DNA from: Bradyrhizobium sp. AZCC 1693
Lineage (GTDB): Bacteria; Pseudomonadota; Alphaproteobacteria; Rhizobiales; Xanthobacteraceae
NCBI RefSeq assembly: GCF_036924745.1
Contig: NZ_JAZHSD010000001.1
Span: forward strand, 2,790,001 to 2,854,000
Length of the DNA: 64,000 nt
Reading direction: 5' to 3'
The position numbers and the translations under genes are program-made. This document shows positions 17,335 through 26,458 of this stretch, one piece after another (position 1 is the first letter of the stretch; every line of letters begins with the position of its first letter). Under the pieces are notes generated by a model, which did not search any database, was not told the DNA's origin, and saw only the letters and a program-made list of their open reading frames with translations.

Positions 17335-17877
17335 TTAGCGGCCGAGCGCCGCTTCGAGCGGGCCCTTTGGCATGATGACGTCGAAAGCGATGTCGAAGGT
17401 CACGAACATCACGGCGGTGAACACCAAGGCGGTGAGCAACGACTTCCACAGCGCGATCTTGCCGACCATGCGCATGAAACCGGCGATCAGAAGGAAGCTC
17501 GCGACATACAGCCCGAGGAACTGCATGGCGAGGCAGAACAGCAGCGTCGGCACGAACACCGCCATCACGCGGCGAAGCTGCGCCCGCGTCACGAAGACCT
17601 CGGAAGCCTCCCTGCGCGACAGGAATGCGGCGACCAGGCCATAGAGGCTGGCGCCGGCGAGGATCACCGAAAGATAAAACGGAAAGTACCCGGATTGCGG
17701 GCCGGTCGATTCCCAGCCTGCTCCCGTGCGCCAGTTGTCGTAACCAAGCGTCAGTGCGAGCGCGAACAGCAGGAGGCAGACGACGACGTCGACCGCGCGA
17801 ACGCTCGTCACCGCGGGCGAGTCCGCCTCCGGCGCGGTCGGATCCTCGACGACGATTTCGATGTCGGTGTTGGACAT
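17335..17877 (-). CDS. tctB: Tripartite tricarboxylate transporter small subunit TctB
   Basis: A 180-residue protein with four hydrophobic helices. It has the TctB hallmark segment GWESTGPQSGYFPFYLSVILAGASLYG between helices 1 and 2. A 25-residue acidic N-terminal tail precedes helix 1. It pairs with TctA, whose start lies 37 bases downstream. The gene starts 60 bases after the end of mtnA, so the two are probably on one transcript. Confidence 0.9.
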   Translation of the reverse strand: MSNTDIEIVVEDPTAPEADSPAVTSVRAVDVVVCLLLFALALTLGYDNWRTGAGWESTGPQSGYFPFYLSVILAGASLYGLVAAFLSRREASEVFVTRAQLRRVMAVFVPTLLFCLAMQFLGLYVASFLLIAGFMRMVGKIALWKSLLTALVFTAVMFVTFDIAFDVIMPKGPLEAALGR

Positions 17878-17937
17878 GGAGACGGTGACCCCCGGTACGA
17901 CAGACGTGAACGGGGATACGTGCCGATGCCGCTGGCG

Positions 17938-19041
17938 TCAATGACCCGCGCTGCGCTCCGGGAATGCGCTCGCAAGTGCAGCACGCTCGGGGCGGAGCAG
18001 ACCGCGCTCGGTGATCAAGCCCGTCACCAGCCGCGCCGGCGTGACGTCGAAGGCGTAATTTGCCACCGGCGAGCCCTCGGGAACCACGCGCACAGTCTCG
18101 ACGCGCCCTTCGGCGGTGCGGCCGGTCATGGTCGCCACTTCGTCGGCGCTGCGCTGCTCGATCGGAATCTGCCTGATGCCGTCATCGATACCAAAGTCGA
18201 TGGTGGGCGACGGCAGTGCAACATAGAACGGTACGCCATTGTCGTGCGCGGCAAGCGCCTTCAAATAGGTACCGATCTTGTTGCAGACATCGCCATTGGC
18301 GGCCACCCGGTCGGTGCCGACGATGGCGAGATCGACCATGCGGTGCTGCATCAGATGCCCGCCGGTGTTGTCCGGGATTACCGTGTGCGGAACGCCGTGA
18401 TGGCCGAGTTCCCATGCGGTGAGCGAAGCGCCCTGATTGCGCGGCCGGGTCTCGTCGACCCAGACATGAACCTTCAGGCCGCGATCATGCGCCAGATAAA
18501 TCGGCGCCGTCGCGGTGCCCCAATCCACCGTCGCGAGCCAGCCGGCGTTACAATGGGTCAGGACGTTGACGGGCTCACCGGGCTGCTTCCCCGCCGCGAT
18601 CTGTTCGATCAGCGCAAAACCATGCCGGCCGATCCCCTGGTTGATCGCGACGTCCTCCTCGGCGATTTCGACCGCGCGCCGGTAGGCCGCCGCGACACGT
18701 TCGGACGCCGGCAATGGCCGGAGCAATCGCGTCATCTCATCGAGCGCCCATTTCAGGTTGACTGCGGTCGGTCGGGCCGCCAGCATCATCGCATAGGCAC
18801 GGTCGAGCGCTGCATCGGAAGCGTCCGCCCGCATCGCAAGCGCCATGCCGTAAGCAGCAGTGGCGCCGATCAGCGGCGCGCCGCGCACCAGCATGGAACG
18901 GATGGCCTCGGTCGCGTCCTCGGCGCTTGCGATGGACGCCACCACGAATTCATGCGGCAACCGCCGCTGGTCGATCGCGCCCACCGTTCGGCCGTCGTCC
19001 TCGAGCCAGATGCTGCGGAAATGGCGGCCATCGACCTTCAT
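17938..19041 (-). CDS. mtnA: S-methyl-5-thioribose-1-phosphate isomerase
   Basis: The 367-residue enzyme converts methylthioribose-1-phosphate to methylthioribulose-1-phosphate in methionine salvage. Family blocks are clear: [21 protein letters not shown], the catalytic cysteine in [18 protein letters not shown], and the catalytic aspartate in [19 protein letters not shown]. The ATG at 19041 overlaps the mtnP stop by four bases (ATGA), which indicates translational coupling and fixes the start. It is unusual that mtnP and mtnA sit between tctC and tctB. No mtnB, C, D or K is visible, so downstream use of the product must rely on genes elsewhere or on a DHAP-shunt-like route. Confidence 0.93.
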   Translation of the reverse strand: MKVDGRHFRSIWLEDDGRTVGAIDQRRLPHEFVVASIASAEDATEAIRSMLVRGAPLIGATAAYGMALAMRADASDAALDRAYAMMLAARPTAVNLKWALDEMTRLLRPLPASERVAAAYRRAVEIAEEDVAINQGIGRHGFALIEQIAAGKQPGEPVNVLTHCNAGWLATVDWGTATAPIYLAHDRGLKVHVWVDETRPRNQGASLTAWELGHHGVPHTVIPDNTGGHLMQHRMVDLAIVGTDRVAANGDVCNKIGTYLKALAAHDNGVPFYVALPSPTIDFGIDDGIRQIPIEQRSADEVATMTGRTAEGRVETVRVVPEGSPVANYAFDVTPARLVTGLITERGLLRPERAALASAFPERSAGH

Positions 19042-19913
19042 GAGCGAAGCACCCGTCCGGCCACCGCATCGAGCTTGGCGAGCAATGCGGGATCGCGCGC
19101 TTCCGGCGCAGTGATCAATGCGGTGTCGAGCGCCTTGTCCGATCCAACTGGACAAGGCTCGTGCTCGCGCGGGAAATCGGTGGCGAGACGTGCAACGAGC
19201 GCCTTCGCCTTGCCGGCATTCGAGTTCAGCACGCGAATGATGTCCTGCACGGTGACGGCGTCGTGATCGGGATGCCAGCAATCGAAATCGGTGACCATCG
19301 CCACGCTAGCGTAGCAGATCTCGGCCTCGCGGGCGAGTTTGGCCTCGGGCATGTTGGTCATGCCGATCACCGAATAGCCCTGCGCCTTATACGTCAGGCT
19401 CTCGGCGAGGCTGGAGAATTGCGGGCCTTCCATGCACAGATAGGTGCCGCCCTGCACCGCCGCGATGCCTTCGGCCTTGGCGGCCGCCGCCAGATGCACA
19501 TGCAGCCGCGGCGAAACCGGATGCGCCATCGAGACGTGGGCGACACAGCCCCTGCCGAAGAACGAACTCTCGCGCTTGTAGGTGCGGTCGACGAACTGGT
19601 CGACCAGCACGAAGGTGCCGGGCGGCAGTTCCTCCCGGAACGAACCGCAGGCCGACAGCGAAACCAGGTCGGTAACCCCGGCCCGCTTCAGCACGTCGAT
19701 ATTGGCGCGAAAGTTGATATCGGAAGGCGATAGCACATGTCCCTTGCCGTGGCGCGGCAGGAACACGACCGGCAGCCCGGCGAAGACGCCGCGCGTCAGG
19801 GCTGCGGACGGCTCGCCCCATGGGCTCTTGATGCTCTCCTCGCGGACGTCCTCCAGCCCCGGCAGGTCGTAGATGCCGGATCCGCCGATGATGCCAAGCA
19901 CGGCATTGGTCAT
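19038..19913 (-). CDS. mtnP: S-methyl-5'-thioadenosine phosphorylase
   Basis: A 291-residue enzyme that splits methylthioadenosine with phosphate into adenine and methylthioribose-1-phosphate. Class II nucleoside phosphorylase motifs are present: [14 protein letters not shown] at the N-terminus, [25 protein letters not shown] and [21 protein letters not shown] with VTDFDCWH. The last includes the Asp that selects 6-amino purines. The ATG at 19913 is eight codons inside the longest frame and begins right before the conserved strand. Its product feeds MtnA encoded by the overlapping next gene. Confidence 0.93.
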   Translation of the reverse strand: MTNAVLGIIGGSGIYDLPGLEDVREESIKSPWGEPSAALTRGVFAGLPVVFLPRHGKGHVLSPSDINFRANIDVLKRAGVTDLVSLSACGSFREELPPGTFVLVDQFVDRTYKRESSFFGRGCVAHVSMAHPVSPRLHVHLAAAAKAEGIAAVQGGTYLCMEGPQFSSLAESLTYKAQGYSVIGMTNMPEAKLAREAEICYASVAMVTDFDCWHPDHDAVTVQDIIRVLNSNAGKAKALVARLATDFPREHEPCPVGSDKALDTALITAPEARDPALLAKLDAVAGRVLRS

Positions 19914-20210
19914 GACTTCTCCCACCCAGCGCGTCACAGGGATGTTCGACTATACTGCGACGCAATAATCAAGCATTGTCCGAAGGCTGCAAGAGGGCTT
20001 GAAAGGCAGACCGCGAACCGCCGGGAGGCGCGCCAGTCGGTCATCGGCACCTGCCTGCGCATGACCACGCTTGATGCCGCCGAAGCCGGCGCGGCAATAC
20101 CCGCGCCGCCTGCAAATCGGCATGCCGTCATTGCCGTCGAACGAGAAAATCGAGAAGGTCCGCCTCCGCGTGGCCGGCTACGGCCACACGGCGCAGTGAG
20201 AGCAAGCGTG

Positions 20211-21197
20211 CTACTTCGCGACGAAGCCCGCTTCGTTCATGAGCTGCGAGTTGAGCTTGTCGTCCTCCTCGAGGAATTTCAGCATGTCCTTGCCGGTGAG
20301 GAAGATCGGCTTGAGCGCCTGCTTCTCCATGTAGTCCTTGTACTCCGCCGTCTGCGTCACCTTCTGGAACAGGTCGACGTAGAACGCCTGCTGCTCCGGC
20401 GTCACCTTGCCGGGCAGGAACATCGCGCGCAGCATCAGGTACTGCATGTCGAGCCCCTCCTCCTTGCAGGTCGGGACATCGTTCCAGGATTGCGTCTCGG
20501 TGACCTTGGTCTTGTAGGAGATGCGCTCCTTGTCGAACACGCAGAGCGCACGGACCTGGCCGGCGCGCCAGACCTCGAGATTTTCGGAAGGGTTATTGAC
20601 GTTGGCTTCGGTGTGCTTGCCGACGAGTTGCGTCGCCGCCTCGCCGCCCGACTTGTACGGCAGATAGGAGAATTTCGCGCCGGTCCTCTGCTCCATGAAC
20701 ACGGTGAGCACATGATCCTCGCGCTTGGAGCCGGTGCCGCCCATCTTGAACGGCGAGCTTGCGGCCTTGGCGGCAGCGATGAAGTCCTTCACCGTCTTGG
20801 GGCCCTCGGCGTTATCCCACAGCACGAACTGGTCCAGCGCGACCACCGATACCGGCGTCAGTTCGCGCCAGTTGAAGGGAATTTTGGCCGACAGCGGCAG
20901 CATGTAGATCAGCGAATAGGCGATCAGGACCTTGTTGGGATCGCCGTCACTGGACTTCATATACATCAGCGCCTCAGCGCCGGACGCCCCGCCCTTGAGC
21001 GATACAACCATCGGCTGCTTCATCAGGTTGTTCTTCTGAATGGCCGCCTGCATCATCCGCGCCATCTGGTCGGACGCACCGCCCGCGCCGGCTGCAACCA
21101 CGATTTCAACCGGCTTGGTCGGCTCCCAAGCGGCAAGCGCCGGGGCGCTTGCGATCATGGCCGTCAAGGCGGCCGCGGCTTTGAGGATCTGTCTCAC
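20211..21197 (-). CDS. tctC: Tripartite tricarboxylate transporter substrate-binding protein (TctC/Bug family)
   Basis: A 328-residue periplasmic binding protein with a Sec signal ending near SAPALAAW. The Bug-family N-terminal block PVEIVVAAGAGGASDQMARMMQ and the later VGKHTEANVNNPSE segment are visible. It is somewhat divergent: the usual NxxGAGG loop is replaced by VSLKGGASGAEAL. It should deliver substrate to TctAB, encoded on the same strand after mtnP-mtnA. The 297-base gap before mtnP could hold an internal promoter. Confidence 0.88.
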   Translation of the reverse strand: MRQILKAAAALTAMIASAPALAAWEPTKPVEIVVAAGAGGASDQMARMMQAAIQKNNLMKQPMVVSLKGGASGAEALMYMKSSDGDPNKVLIAYSLIYMLPLSAKIPFNWRELTPVSVVALDQFVLWDNAEGPKTVKDFIAAAKAASSPFKMGGTGSKREDHVLTVFMEQRTGAKFSYLPYKSGGEAATQLVGKHTEANVNNPSENLEVWRAGQVRALCVFDKERISYKTKVTETQSWNDVPTCKEEGLDMQYLMLRAMFLPGKVTPEQQAFYVDLFQKVTQTAEYKDYMEKQALKPIFLTGKDMLKFLEEDDKLNSQLMNEAGFVAK

Positions 21198-21447
21198 GAG
21201 TTTCTTCCCTATGTATTTGCAAGACTTTGTAAAATCAGACTTGGCTGGTTGCTTGCCACATCTTGCGAGCGAACCGACGAGAGTTCAAGCTGCACCGCAA
21301 TGCGCCGCCTATGACTTTCGCATAAATCCTTCCGGCTGGAGGCCCGTAGCTACGTACAGCCGATTCAATCTCGCCGCTTTTTCGTTGCATGGCTACGAGT
21401 GGGCCCATTTAATGCACGCTACAAGAAAAACCAGGAGGAGAGACTGA

Positions 21448-21819
21448 ATGAGAAGGATTTTGATCGCTGTCCTTATGGGCACGGCGCTGACCCTTGCGGG
21501 GTGCGGACGGGATCCCGGACCGAAGGGCGATGCCGGCCCTCAAGGACCAGCCGGGCCGCAGGGCGCGCAGGGCGTGCAAGGCGTGGCCGGCGCTCAAGGG
21601 CAACAGGGTCCCCAAGGGCCGCAGGGACCGCAGGGTGCGCCTGGCGCAAAGGGCGATCCCGGACCGGCTGGCGCTTCCGTCAGGTCGGTTCAGGCCAGCG
21701 GTGAGGTCAGTTGCGATGCAAGTGAAAACCTGGTGTCGGTGTTCTGTCCGACTGGCGGTGGACCCGATGGCGCCAAGTGCGGCAGCGGTCCGGCCATTGG
21801 TCTTTGTCTCAAAAAGTAG
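21448..21819 (+). CDS. Small collagen-like lipoprotein
   Basis: The 123-residue protein starts with a lipoprotein signal (lipobox TLAGC, Cys19). It then has 18 uninterrupted Gly-x-y triplets at residues 24-77 ([15 protein letters not shown]...), followed by a 45-residue C-terminal domain with four cysteines. A strong AGGAGG ribosome-binding site precedes the ATG. Collagen-like bacterial lipoproteins form triple helices anchored in the outer or inner membrane. The small cysteine-bearing cap could act as trimerisation or binding head, which is inference. The next gene, also exported, starts 47 bases later. Confidence 0.88.
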   Translation: MRRILIAVLMGTALTLAGCGRDPGPKGDAGPQGPAGPQGAQGVQGVAGAQGQQGPQGPQGPQGAPGAKGDPGPAGASVRSVQASGEVSCDASENLVSVFCPTGGGPDGAKCGSGPAIGLCLKK

Positions 21820-21866
21820 CCGCCCTACCGCGCCACGATCCGACGAATGACGGTCGGCGAAAAAGC

Positions 21867-22196
21867 ATGAAAGCGTTCGCGATTGGTTTGCTCCTGGCTT
21901 GTCTTGCCACCGCCGCGGACGCCGGTTCCTCAATCATCGGCGCGGGCTCTCAAACCTGCACAGCCTGGACCAACCGCAAAAAGAATGCGGTCGTCAAAGG
22001 AAGCTTTGAATCCTGGCTGGTTGGATTCATCAGCGGCTTGAACATCAGCGGCGAACGGGACATGGTTGGTGGCGGCGACTTCGACGCGATCATTGCGTGG
22101 ATGGATCAACGTTGCCTCACAACCCCCTCAGACAGAATAGGAATCGCGGCGCTCGACCTGGGTATGGAACTGGCAAAAAAGGCTGCCAAGCCTTAA
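21867..22196 (+). CDS. Small exported hypothetical protein
   Basis: A 109-residue protein with a cleavable signal (MKAFAIGLLLACLATAADA). The mature part contains two cysteines (QTCTAW and DQRCLT) and helical blocks FESWLVGFISGLNI and IGIAALDLGMELAKKA. The pattern recalls small Rap1a/HdeA-like periplasmic helical proteins, but I cannot assign it to a family. The ATG at 21867 is chosen over an earlier in-frame start because it begins the signal peptide. It probably shares a transcript with the collagen-like lipoprotein. Confidence 0.7.
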   Translation: MKAFAIGLLLACLATAADAGSSIIGAGSQTCTAWTNRKKNAVVKGSFESWLVGFISGLNISGERDMVGGGDFDAIIAWMDQRCLTTPSDRIGIAALDLGMELAKKAAKP

Positions 22197-22221
22197 TGGG
22201 CGGTTCTGACCGCTGGTTGCC

Positions 22222-23019
22222 CTACTTGCCCTTCCAGTTCGGCGAGCGCTTGTTGAGGAACGCATCCATTCCCTCGCGGAAATCCTCGCTCATATAGGCG
22301 CGCAGGATCAGGTCCTCGCCCTCGTCGCGAGTCAATGTCCGCCGGATGCGGCGCACTGCTTCCTTGGTGACTTCGAGCGTGATCGGCGCGTGGCTGGCGA
22401 CAAGCTTTGCGGTTTCGTCGGCGCGGCGCTGCAGTGTCGCGACATCAGGCACCACTTCATTGAGCAGGCCGAGCGCCAGCGCTTCCGGCGCCTCGACCAG
22501 CCGCGCCTTGAAGATCAGATCCTTGGTCCGCGCGGGGCCTACCAGCGAAACCAGCCTCGAGATATTCGACATCGACAGGCAATTGCCGAGCGTGCGCGCG
22601 ATCGGAAATCCGATCCGCGTCGCCTCGGTGCCGATACGGATATCGCAGCACGCCGCGATCCCCGCGCCGCCGCCGGTGCAGGCGCCGGCAATCGCCGCGA
22701 TCGTTGGCACCCGACACGCCTCCAGCGCGCCGAGCACGCGATCGATCCGCGCTTCATAGTCGAGCGCATCCTGCGCGGTCTTGAAGGCGCGGAACTGCGA
22801 AATGTCGGTGCCGGACGCGAACGCCTTGTCGCCGGCGCCGGTCAGGATCATCGCCTTGATCGAGCGGTCGTTGTTGATGGTCTCGCAGGTCGCCGCCATC
22901 TGCTCGTACATGGCAAAGGTCAGTGCGTTGCGCGCCTGTGGACGGTTGAACGTCAGCCGGGCGATGCCGTCCTCGACGGAATAGATCAGGTCTTCGGTCG
23001 AAGCTACAGGAGCGTTCAT
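22222..23019 (-). CDS. Enoyl-CoA hydratase/isomerase (crotonase) family protein lacking both catalytic glutamates
   Basis: A 265-residue crotonase-fold protein: NRPQARNALT, the oxyanion-hole block FASGTDISQF, and GACTGGGAGIA. The two glutamates of classical enoyl-CoA hydratase are missing. The GGGxE position is Gly120 and the FPE position is Ile140 (FPIARTLG). It should still bind an acyl-CoA but is unlikely to hydrate it by the standard mechanism. I chose the ATG at 23019 (GAGAG upstream), though 23049 is possible. It lies 36 bases after an aminotransferase gene in the same direction, which links it to glyoxylate or amino-acid metabolism. Confidence 0.85.
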   Translation of the reverse strand: MNAPVASTEDLIYSVEDGIARLTFNRPQARNALTFAMYEQMAATCETINNDRSIKAMILTGAGDKAFASGTDISQFRAFKTAQDALDYEARIDRVLGALEACRVPTIAAIAGACTGGGAGIAACCDIRIGTEATRIGFPIARTLGNCLSMSNISRLVSLVGPARTKDLIFKARLVEAPEALALGLLNEVVPDVATLQRRADETAKLVASHAPITLEVTKEAVRRIRRTLTRDEGEDLILRAYMSEDFREGMDAFLNKRSPNWKGK

Positions 23020-23055
23020 CGCAGCTCTCTCTGTTTTTGTTTCGGTCAAACAGGC

Positions 23056-24255
23056 TCAGGCCACGGCGGCCTTTGGCATCGGCACAGTATCGCGTCCCTT
23101 GAGCACTTCCATCGCCGCCAGCACGCCACCGCCTCGATGCGGCACCTTGGCGAGATCGAGACCCATCTCGACACCCGACAGCGTGCCCATCATCATGAGG
23201 TCGTTGAAATGTCCGATATGGCCGATCCGGAATACCTTGCCCTTGATCTTGTTCAGGCCGGTGCCGAGCGACATGTCGAAGTTTTCCAGCACAACCTTGC
23301 GGAAATTGTCGGCGTCATGGCCTTCCGGCATGACGACGCCGGTCAGCGCGGGCGAATGCGCGCCCTGCTGCTGGCATTGCGTTTCCAGGCCCCACACCTT
23401 GGCGGCTGCGCGCGTCGCGGCGCTGTGGCGCTTGTGCCGGGCGAAGACGTTCTCCAGCCCCTCTTCCTCGAGCATCTTGACCGCCTCGCGCAAGCCGAAC
23501 AGCAAGTTGGTCGCGGGCGTGTAGGGCCAGGTGCCGGCCTTGTTGATCGCGATGACTTCCTGCCAGTCCCAGTAGGAGCGCATCGCGGGATTCGCCTTCG
23601 CTACCGCAAGCGCCTTTTCCGAGATGGCGTTGAAGCCGAGACCCGGCGGCAGCATCAGGCCCTTCTGCGACCCGGCCACCGACACGTCGATGCCCCAGGC
23701 GTCGTGCTCATATTCCAGCGATCCCAAACCGGAGATGGTGTCGACCATCAGCAGCGCGGGATGATTGACGCGGTCGAGAATTTTACGGACTTCCTGCGGA
23801 TGGGTGACGCAGCCGGTCGAGGTCTCGTTGTGCACCACGCACACAGCCTTGATCTTGTGCGCCTTGTCGGCCGACAGCTTGGCCTCGATCTGCTCGAGGT
23901 CGGCGCCGTGGCGCCAGTCGCCGGGCAGGAAGTCGACGTCCAGCTTGAATTTCTCGGCGATGCCGTGCCACAGCACGGCAAACTGTCCGGTTTCCGCCAT
24001 CAGAACCTTGTCGCCGGGCTGCAGCGTATTGACGAGGGCCGCCTCCCAGGCGCCGGTGCCGGACGACGGATAGATGATCACCGGCTGCTTGGTGCGAAAC
24101 ACCCGCTGCATGGCGGCCAGCACGGCGTGGCCGATCTCGGCGAATTCCGGACCCCGGTGGTCCATGGTCGGCATGTCCATCGCGCGCAGCACCCGGTCCG
24201 GCACGTTGGTCGGTCCCGGAATCTGCAGAAAATGCCTTCCAGTATGCACAGTCAT
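23056..24255 (-). CDS. Serine--glyoxylate aminotransferase-like class V PLP enzyme, copy 1
   Basis: A 399-residue aminotransferase of the alanine/serine-glyoxylate type. N-terminal GRHFLQIPGPTNVPDRVL, the PLP-contacting block YPSSGTGAWEA, HNETSTGCVT, and the PLP lysine in AGSQKGLMLPPGLGF are all present. The C-terminal RIGHIGHFND is the family signature. It transfers an amino group from serine or alanine to glyoxylate, giving glycine. The ATG at 24255 starts immediately before the conserved N-terminus. A close paralogue lies 141 bases upstream. Linkage to a 2-hydroxyacid dehydrogenase with GlcG supports a glyoxylate role. Confidence 0.9.
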   Translation of the reverse strand: MTVHTGRHFLQIPGPTNVPDRVLRAMDMPTMDHRGPEFAEIGHAVLAAMQRVFRTKQPVIIYPSSGTGAWEAALVNTLQPGDKVLMAETGQFAVLWHGIAEKFKLDVDFLPGDWRHGADLEQIEAKLSADKAHKIKAVCVVHNETSTGCVTHPQEVRKILDRVNHPALLMVDTISGLGSLEYEHDAWGIDVSVAGSQKGLMLPPGLGFNAISEKALAVAKANPAMRSYWDWQEVIAINKAGTWPYTPATNLLFGLREAVKMLEEEGLENVFARHKRHSAATRAAAKVWGLETQCQQQGAHSPALTGVVMPEGHDADNFRKVVLENFDMSLGTGLNKIKGKVFRIGHIGHFNDLMMMGTLSGVEMGLDLAKVPHRGGGVLAAMEVLKGRDTVPMPKAAVA

Positions 24256-24396
24256 GGGCGTCCTTCCCGGTATTGCCTTGGCGTTTCGAGCCGCTCGAAT
24301 ATCACCATTTGGCGGGCTTGTCGCCCGCCGGACGCCGCACGTCAATGCATAAGGAGCAGGGTTGGAGCGGCGCCCCCGGCACGCGCGAGCTGCCGG

Positions 24397-25599
24397 CTAA
24401 CTGCCGACGACCTTGAGATGCGCGGGGGAATTGCCTTGCGGACGCTGCTCCAGATACTTCATCGCGGCATCGACGCCTCCGGGACGGTGCGGAACGCCGG
24501 CGACCGACAGCCCCATCTCCACGCCGGTCAACGCACCGAGCAGCGTGAGCTCGTTGCATTCGCCGAGATGGCCGATGCGGAATACCTTGCCCGCGACCTT
24601 CGACAGGCCGGCGCCGAGCGACATGTTGTAGTTGTCGAGCACGACCTGGCGGAATTGATCGGCGTCGTGCCCCGGTGGCATCAGCACGGCGGTCAGCACG
24701 GGCGAATACTCCCGGGGCTCCTGGCACAGCACCTCCAGCCCCCAATGATTGACCGCCGCTCGCGTCGCTGCGGCGAGCCGCTGGTGACGCGCGAACACAT
24801 TGTCGAGCCCCTCTTCGAGCAGCATCGCGATCGCCTCGCGCAGCCCATAGAGCAGGTTTGTCGCCGGCGTGTATGGGAAAAAGCCCTTCGCGTTCGGCTT
24901 CAGCATTTCCTCCCAGTCGAAGTAGGAGCGCGGCATCCGGTTGGTCCTCGCGGCGGCGCGGGCCTTGTCCGAGATCGCGTTGAAGCCGAGGCCGGGCGGC
25001 AGCATGAATCCCTTTTGCGAGCAGCCGACGCTGACATCGACCTTCCAATCCTCATGCCGGTAGTCGATCGACCCGAGCGAGGAGATGGTGTCGACCATCA
25101 ACAAGGCGGGATGTCCGGTCCGGTCGATCGCAGCGCGGATCTCGGCGATACGGCTGGTCGCGCCGGTCGACGTCTCGTTATGGACGACCATCACCGCCTT
25201 GATCGCGTGTGCGGCATCCTCTGCGAGCCTGGCCTCGATCTGGGCGGGGTCGGCGCCGCGACGCCAATCGCCGGCAATGAAATCGACCTCGATCCCGAAG
25301 CGGCCCGCCATATGGCGCCACAGGGTCGCAAAGTGGCCGGTCTCCACCATCAGAACCTTGTCGCCGGGCGAAAGCGTATTGACGATCGCGGCCTCCCAGG
25401 CGCCGGTCCCCGACGACGGAAAGATCACCACCGGTCCAGCTGTCTGGAAAATCCTCTGGCTACCTTCCAGCACCGCCCGCCCGAGTTCGGCGAACTGGGC
25501 GCTGCGGTGATCGATCACGGGCATGTCCATCGCGCGAAGAACCCGGTCCGGGACCGGGCTGGGTCCTGGAATCTGCAGAAAATGCCGTCCTTGCCGCAT
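24397..25599 (-). CDS. Serine--glyoxylate aminotransferase-like class V PLP enzyme, copy 2
   Basis: The 400-residue protein is highly similar by eye to copy 1: same GRHFLQIPGPSPVPDRVL start, SSGTGAWEA, HNETSTGATS, PLP lysine in GCSQKGFMLPPGLGF, and RIGHLGECNE near the end. GGGAGG lies ahead of the ATG at 25599, and the open frame upstream of it is shadow of the divergent regulator gene. The most visible differences are in the substrate-proximal C-terminal half, so the paralogues may prefer different amino donors. It is divergent from the GntR regulator, which probably controls it. Confidence 0.9.
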   Translation of the reverse strand: MRQGRHFLQIPGPSPVPDRVLRAMDMPVIDHRSAQFAELGRAVLEGSQRIFQTAGPVVIFPSSGTGAWEAAIVNTLSPGDKVLMVETGHFATLWRHMAGRFGIEVDFIAGDWRRGADPAQIEARLAEDAAHAIKAVMVVHNETSTGATSRIAEIRAAIDRTGHPALLMVDTISSLGSIDYRHEDWKVDVSVGCSQKGFMLPPGLGFNAISDKARAAARTNRMPRSYFDWEEMLKPNAKGFFPYTPATNLLYGLREAIAMLLEEGLDNVFARHQRLAAATRAAVNHWGLEVLCQEPREYSPVLTAVLMPPGHDADQFRQVVLDNYNMSLGAGLSKVAGKVFRIGHLGECNELTLLGALTGVEMGLSVAGVPHRPGGVDAAMKYLEQRPQGNSPAHLKVVGS

Positions 25600-25691
25600 G
25601 ACAACCTCCCAAAAAGGCCTTGCGAGTTGTTTTGCATTCATTTTTTGTCTTTTCAACCTAATTTTGGTATTCGATTTGGATCGTCGACGCC

Positions 25692-25702
25692 GCAGATTCT
25701 GC
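25692..25702. promoter_or_regulatory. Short palindrome upstream of the GntR gene
   Basis: GCAGA-T-TCTGC is a perfect inverted repeat 11 bases before the regulator start, inside the 114-base divergent promoter region shared with aminotransferase copy 2. Its position would suit autoregulation, but an 11-base palindrome is weak evidence. Confidence 0.3.
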
Positions 25703-25713
25703 AAACTACTGTT

Positions 25714-26451
25714 ATGCAAATGAAATCCACGATTCCCGAAACCGGGGTGCCGATTACCCAGCCCGACCGCCAGGAGGCTTCGCTGCACGGCGAAATCCTG
25801 CTGCGGCTTCGCGATTACGTGGTCGAAGGCAACATTCCAGAGGGCGCACGCGTTCCCGAACGGCAGCTCTGCGAGATGCTTGGTATTTCGAGGACGCCGC
25901 TGCGCGAGGCGCTCAAGGTCCTGGCTGCGGAGGGCTTGATCGAGCTCCTGCCCAACCGCGGCGCACGCGTGCGCCAGCTTAGCGTGCGGGATCTGGAGGA
26001 GCTTTTCGACGTTATGGCCGGCCTGGAAAGCCTCGCCGGACGCCTTGCCTGCGAGGCCATCACCGACGAGGAAATCGCAGCAGTCGAGCGGCTGCACTAC
26101 GAGATGTACGGCCATTACCTCAATAGCGACATGCACGGCTATTTTCAGGTCAACCAGCGCATCCACGAGAGCATCGTTGCCGCCGCGCGCAACGAGACCC
26201 TGCATGCGGCCTACGCCAGCTTTGCCGGCCGGATCCGACGCGTCCGCTATTCTGCCAATTTCGCGCGCCAGCGGCAGCGTTGGGGCGAGGCCATGCGCGA
26301 GCACGAAGCGATCCTGGATGCGCTGCGCCGCCGCGCCGGAAGCGAGCTGAGCGACATCCTGTTCCAGCACTTGCGCAACAAGCGAGCCGCAGCCATTGAA
26401 CATCTGGCGGCGGCATGGGGCGCCGCCACGGCTAAGGCTGCGGGCAGCTAG
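25714..26451 (+). CDS. GntR family (FadR/FCD) transcriptional regulator
   Basis: A 245-residue regulator. The winged helix occupies about residues 25-90 (EILLRLRDYVVEGNIPEGARVPERQLCEMLGISRTPLREALKVL...). It is followed by an all-helical FCD domain with metal/ligand histidines in HYEMYGHYL, RIHESIVAAA and EHEAIL. The start may be 25714 or the ATG at 25720. It sits between the divergent aminotransferases and the downstream dehydrogenase gene, so it is the natural candidate to control both in response to a small carboxylate such as glycolate or glyoxylate. That ligand is inference. Confidence 0.9.
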   Translation: MQMKSTIPETGVPITQPDRQEASLHGEILLRLRDYVVEGNIPEGARVPERQLCEMLGISRTPLREALKVLAAEGLIELLPNRGARVRQLSVRDLEELFDVMAGLESLAGRLACEAITDEEIAAVERLHYEMYGHYLNSDMHGYFQVNQRIHESIVAAARNETLHAAYASFAGRIRRVRYSANFARQRQRWGEAMREHEAILDALRRRAGSELSDILFQHLRNKRAAAIEHLAAAWGAATAKAAGS

Positions 26452-26458
26452 CTTGTCG

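Noticed and set aside
16243..19266. A very long plus-strand open frame over the tctA-tctB-mtnA region
   Set aside because: It lies opposite three clearly recognisable genes and its translation is rich in Arg, His and Gln with no family resemblance. In GC-rich DNA antisense frames stay open by chance.
22390..25713. Long plus-strand open frame leading into the GntR gene
   Set aside because: Only the last 245 codons (from 25714) are real. The rest is antisense to the crotonase and aminotransferase genes and has shadow composition.
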